From: Ficedula albicollis | Lineage: Eukaryota; Chordata; Aves; Passeriformes; Muscicapidae | Reading direction: 5' to 3' | Assembly: GCF_000247815.1 (NCBI RefSeq) | Contig: NC_021674.1 | Coordinates: 75,906,059 to 75,970,058, forward strand | Length of the DNA: 64,000 nucleotides | In this document: piece after piece, positions 25,326-38,200 of the stretch | How the letters are laid out: every line of letters starts with the position of its first letter | Numbering within the stretch: the stretch's first letter is position 1 | Made by a program: the position numbers and the translations under genes | Notes under the pieces: model-generated | Seen by the model: only the letters and a program-made list of their open reading frames with translations | Databases searched by the model: none | Told to the model about the DNA's origin: nothing

Positions 25326-27020
25326 CTGCACCTTTTCCAATTGTACTACTGTCTTTGTACCCACCACATGGAAGTTATTGTGTTAAAATTTTCTTAGGGA
25401 AACTAGATTTTCTTAAGAAGTGACGAACCACATTTCATTAAGTGAAAATATAGAACTTATATGGCATTTGAAATCACATCTAAGTCCAGAACACTAGATT
25501 TCAACAAAGTAGAAATAATGAGAATCCAGAGCACAGCAACAAGAATTAAAGAAATACAAGAAAAATATATGGCTTTTTTCTATACAGAAGAAAATAAAAC
25601 CCAGAGATTGCTTAAAAGAATAACACAATGGAAACGTGACTGAGAATCTCAAATATATAAGAATCTGGGGCAAAGAGGAAAATAAAAATTCCTGTAGCCA
25701 CTAACTAACAAATGCTAATGTGTTCAACTAACTTACTTTTAGCAGGTTAAGTTTAAGATCAGAAAGAACAAAGAATGTTCTAATAAGAAGACTAGTGAAA
25801 TGCTGGAATAGATAATTTACTTAGGTAAGTAATCATAACAAATCTTGAGGCAGACAGGCAAGTGCTCACTTAAAAAGACAACTTTTATTGATTGTGGCTT
25901 TAGAGGAAGAGTGAGGGGGCAGGTCTGGTCCTTTTTGGGAATAAGTTTCAATTGTATGATTCTATGCTGGAGTGACTGAAGAAATGTAGCCATGTAGTGA
26001 TCCACTTGCTGTGGGATCTTGACTTGGCAGGAAAGTCTTTTTCTGGAAAAGATCACCACACTTCATGTGTACAATCACTTGGATTCTGATATAATCTATC
26101 TAGCTCCATTGATTCAATGCAGCTTCTTTATTGAACAGTTTAATGATAACGACTTTCAGGGCTGGACTATATGCAACCAATATCTGATCCAGCCACAGGA
26201 TATAGGATTTTGCTTGCTAAGAGGAATTACTTAGTAATACGTCCCATGGCCTTGATGTCAGACAACACTAGCAACAGCTGCTAATAACACTGAATTCCAG
26301 ATGTAGAATCTGCTGAAAAATTTAAAGGAATTAGTTTTACAATAATTTGCTTTAAAAATCTAGATGTACTTCAAATTCTTATTCTCTACTTTACTATTAA
26401 GTTGGGATCTTTAGTGTTTTGTTTGTTTTTAATTTAAGCCTAAAACTTTTTACTGGCAGATCAACTTTAATAATTAGAATCACAATCCTGTACAAAGGCC
26501 ACAAGTCTTTGGAAAGTTAACACTAAGTAAAGAATATTCTCTAGTCAGTTATTTTGTTTCCAATGAAAATGTCTGATTAATGGAAGAACACAGAACAAAT
26601 TTACAGCTCCCAGTCTAATTAGCAACTAAGTATGGAAAAACTATCATTTTCCAGCTTCATTTCAATATTCTTGCCTATTATTCTATAATAATAAGCAGCA
26701 TGTAGAAGTAGGAAAGTTACATAGCCATACTTATTCCCTACATTTAAATCACTTGATCTAAGACCATGTTAATGATCCAAGGAAAAAAGAACAAACCTTC
26801 ATCACAGTTCATCTTTTGGATGGTGAGAACTAAACTACTAGAAAATAAAGTTTTTAAAATGTATAAAGACCATGACAGCTGAAATAGGTACAACAGCAAT
26901 ATAGTGACTATCAGGTGTTCTCAAAGTTTCTATACACAACAAAGTAGCTCGCATTCAAAATATCGTAATTTGACAAAGTTATGAATGTCAGTGCTCCAAG
27001 TGAAATCCTTTAAAATACAT
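25326..27020. other. intergenic, nothing recognised
   Basis: AT-rich single-copy sequence. Open frames of up to 80 codons without family resemblance. Confidence 0.6.
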
Positions 27021-27059
27021 CTCACCTATACATACATGACTGCTCTCTGATAGTGTGTA

Positions 27060-27245
27060 CATTACTGTCCTTTTCACAACCACTACAAAGAGGCAGCAAA
27101 CGCAGCTCCGCCTCCACCCTCCCATCAGTAAAGTTGCCAAAAACACGGTCCCGGAGTGAAACGAGCCCCGGGTTGCCCCTTGGGGCTGTCCGCGGCGTAC
27201 TCACCATGGCGGGCTAGTTTTGAAGACTTTCTTCCCCTCCCCCTG
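27060..27245 (-). promoter_or_regulatory. small CpG-rich patch with a minus-strand Kozak ATG fused to a splice donor (candidate first exon)
   Basis: Between about 27,095 and 27,210 there are around ten CpGs in an otherwise CpG-poor region. On the minus strand the sequence reads GCCCGCCATG|GTGAGTACG with the ATG at 27,207-27,205. This is a strong Kozak context whose ATG is followed at once by a near-consensus 5' splice site, as in genes whose first coding exon is only the start codon. Downstream exons would lie to the left and were not found. It could be the 5' end of a lncRNA or small gene, or a chance GC patch. Confidence 0.35.
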
Positions 27246-28085
27246 CACCTACGCACAATGAGGGAGAATGGAGAGCAGTTTCAGCATTAAATTTGAACTT
27301 CCCTGCTTTTGTTAGCATGAGTCACCACCTTAACATTATCTCAGCTGTAGACTTTTATCTGTGAATATCTAAGCCCTGTCTTGTGGAAAACTAATTACTG
27401 AGCCACTGAGAGGCTTCATAATGTCCTGCATTTAAGTCCTGAACATCATACATAATGCATAGGAAGCAGTCGCTGCACTCTGATTACAGAACACTGTCAT
27501 TAAGAGAGCAAATTAAAGATGTGAATAATTCACTGGCTGAGCTTATTGTCAGTGCTGCATTGTGAAATTAGAATTTCTAATAAGTACTGCAATTTTTTTA
27601 ACCCAATTAACACAGAGAACATCTTGAGTCTGATTAGTACAATAAAAATTATTACCTTATTCTTTTGCTTCACAACAGCCAAATTAAATACTGTACTTAA
27701 TTATGCAGCATTCATCGCTTCTGTGCTAGAAATAATAATAATAAAAAATTCTCACTATCGCTTTAATAAGACTTCCAATATTTAGAGTGCAACTGAAAAA
27801 TAGAGCATATGAATCTCCTGCACAATTTCTTATCACAAAGTTACTGGCTTTTTTTACAGACTTTGAAAATAGGGTTTAATATCAGCAGCCGACCATGATG
27901 TCACTGCTGAACTCTTCTCTGGAAACAAAAAGGTATTCAAAAAAATCCCACAAAACGACCCTTCTGAACAAGCTCTGAATATATATTGTGAATTAACTTT
28001 CTCTGGGTTGATGTGAAGGCAGAAAAAAAAAGCATTACCACTCACTGCCTTGAAATCTAATACACAAATATACAAACATAGAAAC
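27246..28085. other. intergenic, nothing recognised
   Basis: AT-rich between the CpG patch and the microsatellite. The 79-codon + frame at 27546 shows no domain. Confidence 0.55.
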
Positions 28086-28128
28086 ATGCACACACACATA
28101 CACATACACACACAGACATATATATATA
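28086..28128. repeat. CA/TA dinucleotide microsatellite
   Basis: Interrupted (AC)n passing into (AT)4-5: acatgcacacacacatacac then atacacacacagacatatat. A simple-sequence tract. Confidence 0.85.
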
Positions 28129-28711
28129 GGTTGTTTCAGAAAAGATGCTTGGGAAATATACTAGGAAAAAAACGAGCTGGATCAGCTCTCTTACCTCAGT
28201 TCCCTCTTGGCATGGGATAGATAACATCCTTTCATCCCAGAAAGGAGAAAAGTCCGATTCAACATCCAGCATGTTGATTTTTCCCCACACGATGCCTGCT
28301 GCCATGTTAAATAAAGAAAATGATCACTGAGGATGCAGCTTTTGTCTCCAAATATTTGAATACTGCCTTTTAGTGACAAGGACCCCAGGAACCTTCGCAC
28401 ATCTGGCAGCAGACACCACTGGCTGCAGCTGCTGCAATGGGATTTTTCCTCAGCCCTATTTCATTTCCAGCTCCTTTTTCTTTCCCATCCTGAGGAAGTT
28501 TAATCACCAAGCATGGCTGGGGAAGAAAAAAAGAAGAAAAAAAAAAAAATAAAAAAGAAAGCTGGCATTGCAATCATAAGCTTTCTTGGTTTTGTCCTAG
28601 AGACAGGGACTGCAGCAACCACCTTGCATCTTTGTCTAGTTATTTTAGCATGTGTGTGCAAGAGGAGAGAAAAAAAAAGACTGAAAATTATTCAGGCATA
28701 ATGCAATAGAC

Positions 28712-28811
28712 ATAAAGAGACAAAAAGACAAGGAGAGAAAGAGAGGGGAAGAGAAAGAGGGAGAGTGAGGGAGGGAGAGGAAACAGAAAGACTAAGAGAG
28801 GGAGAGGGGGC
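28712..28811 (+). repeat. about 100-bp polypurine (GA-rich) tract
   Basis: From 28712 to 28811 the + strand is nearly all A and G with only a few C or T interruptions, rich in GAGAG and GGGAG. A shorter A/AAG-rich stretch lies at 28523-28562. Such tracts can adopt triplex (H-DNA) structure. It lies about 1.2 kb upstream of the MMS22L CpG region. Confidence 0.8.
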
Positions 28812-29555
28812 TGTCAGTGCAGATAAATCTGCATATGGAAATCAGGGTTATCCTGGGTACAGTTTTATTTAACCATGATGTACTGTTTTTTTAATTAGAC
28901 AGGAATTTAAAGAAGGAAATGAGAGATTCTTACAGACATAGGAGCAAATGAAGCATTTTAAATCACAGCAAAGCTTTCAGAGCTAGCTGTAGCAGCAACT
29001 GCAAAACTTTTTATAGCAACTTTCTTACTAGAAGAAAGTTTTGTGCACTGCTGCTATTTTGCACCCAAAAACCAGGCAAAACTGGAAAAGCATTCATTTT
29101 GAAATGAAATCGAACCACGGCAATGCAAAATAATACAACACATTCTCTTTTAAAAAGACCAAGAAGCCACTAGGTGCACAGTATGCACTTTAAGCTAAGA
29201 TATGCCAGGCACAGGTTTTTAGGACTTTTGCCCTGGCCCCCACTCTATGGTGACTGTCACACCCAACGGAGTAAATGATGGGAGTGATACCTAGCTTGAA
29301 TTTCAAGTGCACTGAACGCCACTTCCCAAGCTTGATGAGAAGAATTTTGTGTGTTTGGGGATACGAGCATTAGCAGACAGACATAGGAAGGCTGGATCCG
29401 GATCTTTAAGGCATCAGAAAAGACCAGGAGAACCTCATGCCCATCTCTGTGAGGGAGCATGGGAATGGGTGAACTGAGGAGCCTGAGGAGAAGAAGGGAA
29501 ATGAGATTCAGCAAAAGTCTAGACAAGAAAAACACTAGAGAAAGGTAGGGGACAA
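28812..29555. other. intergenic, nothing recognised
   Basis: Mixed-composition sequence between the polypurine tract and the CR1 fragment. The 111-codon minus frame at 29257-29592 enters the CR1 and has no recognised domain. The part at 29,400-29,555 may be the diverged 5' side of that CR1. Confidence 0.5.
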
Positions 29556-29921
29556 TTGCAGTACAGGGAAACTTACAGCAAGGATGGGGCAAGACTATTT
29601 ATTGCAGCATGTACTGACAGGACAAGGGGGAGTGGGTTCACCTTGAAAGAGAGTAGGTTTAGACTAGGTATTAGGAAAAAAATCTTTACTATGAGGGAGG
29701 TGAGGCACTGGAACAGGTTGAACAGCGAGGTTGAGGATGCCCCATCCCTGGAGCGGTTGAACAACGAGGTCGAGGATGCCCCATCCCTGGAGCGGTTCTA
29801 GCCTAGGCTAGATGAGGCTCTGAACACCCCGCTGCAGTTGAAGTCACCCCAGGAGGGTTGGAAGTAAATGATCTTTAAGGTCCCTTCCAACCCAAGCCAT
29901 TCTACGATTCCATGATTCTGC
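29556..29921 (+). mobile_element. CR1 LINE 3' fragment (sense), ending at the MMS22L CpG region
   Basis: Sense-oriented CR1: TAGGTTTAGACTAGGTATTA, GAGGTGAGGCACTGGAACAG, GATGCCCCATCCCTGGAGCG, ATGATCTTTAAGGTCCCTTC, and the terminus CATTCTACGATTCCATGATT. The 5' side is truncated at about 29,556. It contains an internal 39-bp tandem duplication (29717-29755 and 29756-29794). Confidence 0.92.
29717..29794. repeat. 39-bp tandem duplication inside the CR1 fragment
   Basis: The 39 bp from GTTGAACAGCGAGGTTGAGG at 29717-29755 recur at 29756-29794 with two substitutions (cagcgaggttg, caacgaggtcg). The duplication happened within this CR1 copy. Confidence 0.85.
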
Positions 29922-31250
<1,329 letters not shown>

Positions 31251-32051
31251 TGAATGGATGGGGGAAAGTAGAACAGAAACTGGTTTTTTTTCTTCTTTTT
31301 TCCTTGACCTTATTTTTTAGTTAAGCTTCTGTGTTACCAACTTCTAGCCATGGTGTGTATTATTTTCTGCAAGAAACATATCAAAATCTACCAGAAAAGA
31401 AACTGAAATCTTTAAATTAGAGGTTTAGTTATATTGTTTGTGTATTTTATAGGACTCTCTGACACCTAGTTCTGCTTTTTCAGTATATTGTATAAAATAT
31501 GAATACACTAATACTAACTGTAAAGTAAACTTCTTTTAGACATGGGAATCCTTCTTTGGTTTTGTTTCTCTTTTTTCAGATTCCTAGGTAGTTAGATTTC
31601 TTTTAATACTGGGAGCCTGCAATACATGATGTACCTATAGCATAGCTACTCTGGCCATAAAATGCAGTGTTGCTGGAAGTAGCTTTGTAATGCATTCCTG
31701 CCTCATGTTATAATCTACTGCTGGTCTAACCTCATCACTAGTTAATTTAGAGAGCTAAACCAGAAGAAAATGTACCAGTTTGGGGTTTTTTTAAAGTCAC
31801 CAATGTATCTTCTTGAACAGGCTCTGTTTGATGAGGAAGATTGATTGCACAAAGTGGCAGAATTGTGTGACAGAGCATGTGACCATGATTGCCCTTCTTG
31901 ATGGTGCCCTTCTTGGCTTCTACTTCAGTGTTGCAGTTGGTCAGATCTGTGTCCTCACTTGAGCTGAAGGATGTCGTGGATTTGTGACAATGAGAAGTTT
32001 GTTCGAAGAAATGCTATCAGTATTTTTGTATTTATCTTGTTTATTTTCTAG
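31251..32051. other. presumed 5' intron of MMS22L
   Basis: AT-rich sequence between the CpG region and the acceptor at 32050-32051. No coding exon recognised. The upstream donor is not identified. Confidence 0.5.
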
Positions 32052-32065
32052 GCCAGGCGAAAACA

Positions 32066-32244
32066 ATGGAGGATGACTTCGGTGCTTTCTCCACATCCCC
32101 ATTTCTCACTGAAAGCTTGGAGCTGGCGATGGAAGTGGAGAATGAGAGCTCAGGGCTGTCTTGCTTTTCTTGTGCTTTTGACAGCCAAAATGGGGGGAGA
32201 AGGTTCTCTGCAGTGTCTTATTTAGCAAGTGGGTCTCTTAAGAG
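32066..32244 (+). CDS. MMS22L: MMS22L coding exon 1 (residues 1-59 and part of 60)
   Basis: The exon begins at 32052 after the acceptor ttattttctag, leaving 14 nt of 5' UTR in this exon before ATG 32066. It ends AAGAG with the donor GTATGG at 32245, in phase 2. The encoded N-terminus (MEDDFGAFSTSPFLTESLEL) resembles the mammalian start, with its STFLTDSLELE block and a later SGALKR-like end (here SGSLKR). The first ten residues diverge most. Confidence 0.93.
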
Positions 32245-35200
32245 GTATGGGATTTTTTTAATTAAAAATATAACAGCCTTTTAAGATGTTATTTCTGCTC
32301 ATGTTTGGTGCCTTTGAATGCCGACAAGTTTCCTAATCAGTTTGTTCTTCAGCTCTTCTGATCCTGAAATCAACTTTGTGATATCAAAGTGGGAAGAGTT
32401 GTTGTGTTCATCAACAGCTTTGAACAGTGCTCTAGGTGCAGTTCTTAGCTTTATGAACTTACTTTTAAGATACTGTAATAGACACTTACAAGCCTGTTAG
32501 GATAATTCAAAACTGGCCTGTTGGGCAGCAGCAGCTAAGAACACTTAAGTTTCTGAGGAGGCTTCAGCACTGCTTTTCCCAGTTCATGAGCTCTATTAAA
32601 TGCTGGGCATTTTTCTTTCTTTTCCACTCTGCCTGGCTTTCCCAGATTGTTGGGGCTAGCCCTAGTAGCTTTGAGAAAGACCATCTTTCTCAAAGATTCA
32701 CCCTTGCATGCAGTCTGAATTTAAGGTTCTGAAGTCATAGGCATAGCAAATAAGTATTTTCTGTGAGATTTTAAAATGTTACTTTGGTTTACTTGTTATC
32801 TGCCTTATAGCTTAGTTTTCTGTGCTGTTGGCATCTTACAGGGGTCGTCTTGTTTTTCCTACAAAAGCCTAGTCTGTCTGTCTGTCTGTCCTCCTGCCTG
32901 GCTTCGTATTTTGTGTTGCTACTTTTTTTTTCCACAGTGTTTTCTGTAAAGGCTTAAGGAGGGGTTCCAATTCACCTCCTTCTTTCTCTGCCTTATTTAT
33001 CATATATTTTAGTTGCATCAGAGCATGTTCATTCAAACTTATGTCAGGTAGATGATTGAGGGATCCTGTATCTGCATGAATGTATCAATTGTGAATTCCA
33101 CATTGACAAAGGACCATTTCACTTGAAATAGTTTGTGTCATTAAAACTCACTTAGGAGCTTGTATATAGGCCGGTCACTATAGTTGTGATAACACTGTTC
33201 TTCTGTTGTGTGTTTATGTTGTCTACCTGGATTGCAAAGCACTCCATGGGAGGGACACTTCTGTCTTTGTTGCTTGGAACTGGAGTAGCTGGATTCAATT
33301 GATAGAGGCTTCAAAACAGTCCAGTGTTCAGGAAATTACCAAGTGAACTAAGGTGTTAAGGGAGATTGAGCCAATTATTCAGCAGATTCTCTATTTGCCT
33401 TTGTGAATGAAATTGGAAACAGTGCATACTTCAAGCAGAATATGAATTTGGTGTGTAACGTAATGGAAACTAAGTGCTTACCTAGTATATCTTTTTAATT
33501 TTTAAATTATTTTTTTTACATATTGTGGAATTGAGCTTCATCTGTGTGGGATTATTTTGTGAAAGGCAGTGGGAAAATTTTGAAATAATTTACTGTGCTG
33601 TCATGCAGTTTGCTGTGGTTTTTTTTTAATGCATGTTAATGAACATTTTTTTATTTGCACAGTTTTAATTTTTTAACAATACAGGTGTCTGATTTTCTCC
33701 ACTGTGAGTAAAACGGGAATTCTGCTGTTGTTTAATTTTTCTTTAGCAAGAGCAAAGGGTAATTATGGCCTAGTGTTAGCTTAAGTTATAATGACAAGGT
33801 CCCATTTTGACCCTTATCTGTTCATCTGCCTAAAAGTATGCTTTTAGCAGTGCGCTTATTGTAAATATTATTAAATGTATGCAAATGAACAAATGTATGT
33901 TCTAGCATTAATTACTAGGTATGTAGTGGTGCCTTGAGACAGATCTCAAGCATACAGAGCAGTGTGTTATCTTACATAGCAGCCTCTTCTCTTCACAGAC
34001 TGTATGTCTCAGCCCCTTTTTGAGTATGAAAATACTTCAAGGGGGTTAACTATTATTTTTTGTTTCCGAAATATACTGTGACCTGTGACTATATTCTGGT
34101 TTTATGCTTTTGAAGCTAGGAGTTGTCATATTTCTATAGATCATACTGCTCTAAAATGTACCACTGTCTTTGAGACATCTGTCATGTTGCTGATATATTC
34201 AGAAAGTATTAGTGGTACATAAGCCAGCTGTAGATATTGTACTCCATAGGTTTATTACTGGAAAATGTGTAAATATTGTTGGCTCTGTTTTGCAGGGTTT
34301 TGCTGAGACTAGATCCTTGTCCAAATGACTATGAAGAAAATACAGTGGAGTTGTTTGGCTTTCAGTGGGTTACTGAAATGGCATTAGTTGAATCCTGTGG
34401 ATTTCTCTTTGGATTACTTAGGTATGATAATGTATTTTATAATTAATCCTCATTTATAATTATATCTATTGTAAGGTTGCAACAAACTTTTCACATCTTT
34501 GAAGGTAACATCATAAAAGACTGGGCTGTGCAAGGCTGTGCAATCTAAAAAAGATTAATGCTGTCTGTTTAATGCTCCAGTAAGTGATGGATAAGACACA
34601 GATGGAATTGTAGGAAGAAGTACACTGTGTCACAGATTCTTAATATTATGTGACTTATTATTAAGTTTCTAAGTAGTGTGATGCGTATCTGAGGCATCAC
34701 CAGATAAAAAAAAATTAAGTATAGTTATTACAACAGAGTATTGGGGTTAATTTAGAAAACTCTAGGTTCAGAATTATATGAATAGACTATGTAAGACTTC
34801 CTTGAATGAGATTGTGCTACCCATATAATTGAAGTTGTCTTTTGAAGATTTTTAGTCCTTTTCTGTGCATAAAGGAAAGTGGAGGTTAAAAATCAAATAC
34901 TATAAATGCTGGATGCAGTGCTTTCTTCAATCGTTTGGATTAGGATAGCTTCAGCAATCTCTTCAGATACAGTTACTCAGTGTTTGACTAATTCAATGTA
35001 GATGCTTAATCTAGTCAATGCAAATACACAGATCACTGATAATCCTCTTTGCTACTGATAATCCTCAGGATGTACAGCACATACAGAGAGTGGAGGGGAG
35101 AGGAGCTTTTGTATGATTTCACAAATATATGTGATGTATTCCATTGTTCCTTTCCTTGCAGTGGATTCTTCCATCCCTTTGACCAAGGGCATGATGTGCA

Positions 35201-38200
35201 ACATGATTAATAGGGTCTGGCTTATTGGAACGTGATGTTAGAGATGACTGGAAGTGTATTAAAACCACTATTATTTAGCTTTGTTTGTTTGATGCAAGCT
35301 TTGACCTCACTGTGCTTTTAAAAAACCCCAAAGTGATAAAGGGGGAGATAGGAGTATAATTAAGTTAAAAGTTTCAGTGTTTAGTCTGATTTTTTTTTAA
35401 CTGTTCATTAGCATAAAATCACTGGACAGTGACACGGGAATGTTGAATTAAATGGCTATTTTTGAAGTTTTTTTTTTCCTAAAATGTAAATTGCTCTGTA
35501 ATTGTAATAAAGATGAACATAAGTCATAATGTGTTTTATTATGGTTTTTAAGTTATTCAAGCTGTACATTCTTTAAGACCTACTGACCTGGTAGGAATAA
35601 TGGATTTCAGCTAACTCTTAACTGAGTGTTTGGTTGCTAAGTTGTCTTTGGGTGTGACAAGTTCCTCTGGAAAGGGGGATGTCTCTGCAAAGGCAAACTT
35701 GTTAAGTACAAGTTACAATAGTTTTTGAGGATAGGGTAGCTGTAAATAGTCAAATTAATGAAGTACAGTTAGTATCTATGCTTAAATTTATGCTTAAAGA
35801 AAGCTAATCTCTTTTAATGTCTGATATTTTACTTAATGTTGTAATTTAAAATTATTAACTTTTTAAATATTGTAATAAAAGTATACTGTAGAACTGCAAG
35901 TTAAAATAATCAGCGCATAGTAAAAATACTTAGTTGTGAGTTTTCATGTGATAGAAGTGTGAGTCAAAGTGAATGAGACTATGTAACTATTTAGGTGGAT
36001 ATGTTAAGATAATATATCTTTGATAAATAAACAGAAGTACCAGTTTAACTGTCAAAATGTGTTTGCAAATCAAATGATTTAATGATTAACAGCCATGAGG
36101 ATCAATCCTTGAGGTACAAATGCAAATTGAATTTTAAATGATTTATTTAAATAATGATATTTTTGTTATGTTTCTTGTGCCCGGTTTCTTCTTTATCAGC
36201 CCACTGTATTCTTTGTCAACTCACTGGAGAGTCTTTTTCTTTTCTTTTTTTTTCTGTGTCACTCCTTTATGGTACTTTCATTCTCTAAACTCCAGTTTCA
36301 ACAGCCCTGTCTCATGAAGTCCTCCTGCTTCAGACTTCCTTCCTTAACATGGGTAAAATCCTTGAAAAATCCAGGCAGAAATTCTTCTCCAATTTCAAAA
36401 CAAACAAAAAACTCTACAACCCACCTAAATAATGGAAGTGTAGCTGACATGGCTTTATCCAAGAAAATAAGAAAGAGCTAAGGGAGATCATTTTACTGTG
36501 TTTTCACTTTAATATGCAAGTTAAAACCTGTAGTTTTGTGTCTTTTAGACTTTTCTTGTGTCTTTGAAATGCTTCCTGGTTTTCAGGGGTTTTTTTCTTA
36601 AGAACATTTGATTTAGATCCAAGTAGCCTATTTTAGAATCTTTTGGTAGTTATTGCTTTGACTGTATAAGAAATGAGGCAGAGCGCTCCCTTCTCAATTT
36701 ATGCAGCATTTTCTTTCAAAAGTCTGTCTGACACAGTTGTGCTTTTCATATATTCAGTTTAGTACTGCTTTATCTCTGTGGAGATTGTACTGAAAGACCA
36801 CTTGCAAATAGCAGTTGTTACAGACCATGGCTGAGTATTTAGGTATGTTACAGCTTTTTTTTAAATATTCATTTGCAGTGGCATTTAGCTTCTTTAAAAA
36901 CGTTCTCTTTCCTCTCCAAAACTGAACTGAGCTTTAATTTTGCTAAAGACACCTCCTTTTACTCCACAGTGGTTGTTGCTGTTTATGCTTTGTGCTGGAG
37001 TTAAGGGGCTGACCACCCTAAGCAGAAAATGGAAGAAGCTGCTGACAGGATGTACTAGAGCACATTCACAAGTGGATTAATTTAGTGTGTACTGAGTGTA
37101 TGCTATGAGGACTAACTTTTAGGTTTATTCTGTAGTCAAATATTAAGCTAAGTTATGCTTGTGGAACGATGACTTGCAGGGAATGGCTTTTGGGGGTTTT
37201 TGTCTGTATTGTTTTTTACCTTCCCAATATTTAGCCAATTGTTGTAGGTTTTTTTGTTACCGTGTTTAATGATTTATAAACGTGCAAAAATTCTATTCCA
37301 TGTCATCCTTTCACACTTGGATATGTCCATTGCTTTCCACTGAAACTCTTTTCTAGGTTACATTTCCATAAGCTTTTTCAGAACTATGAAGCGAGAAACA
37401 CGACTTACCTTTCTCTGTTCTATTTTGAGCTTACTAAAGTAAGGAGTTTAAAAACTGATACCTATATAAATACCATAAATCTTTGTATTCTTTTATTAGG
37501 CAACAGATATACAGACTGGAAAAGCTAGTACAAATGAGTTCTTCTGATTTTGGTAAGTTTTATGAATTTAATTTGGCATTGCAATGGGCAATTGACTGCC
37601 TTTCATTAAAGAAGTAAATTCTCACAGATCACGCTTCTGCTTTGATTCTTGACCAAGGGATTTGAGAGTGTGCCTCAGAACAGCATAAGCAGCGTAAAGC
37701 TGCAGTAAGGGTAGAAATATAGGCAACCAAGTGAGGTAATATAGCAGGGAGTGGAGTATAACATAGTGGAAATGTTGCGAGTCAGTTTGGAACCAGATTT
37801 GCCTGTATGGTAAATGCACAGGGCAAACCTTGCTGACCTTAGTGGGGCATTTTGCATTAATTTGGCTTAAGGTGTCACCCCTCGAGCAGAATTTGGCAAA
37901 ACTTAACTCTTTTAATTAAAACCAGAAAATTTCATCGAACATCCCAACAATTATTTTAGTTACAAAGGTAGTGGCTTGGAATTTTTTTCAGTGTTCCATT
38001 GGCTTACGTTTAAATGAGTTAGTTATATTTGCTTGTTTTAGAGTTATTTACAAACTTGATTTACCTTTGCAGTAGGATTGATAAAACGGGATCACTACAA
38101 AATGCTTTGTTTCAATTAAATTCTGAGGCATGAGAAGCAGCATGATTCTGAAGGATTATTGCAGCCTTGGGCTTATTGTAAGTTGAAGGCTGAATTGCTT

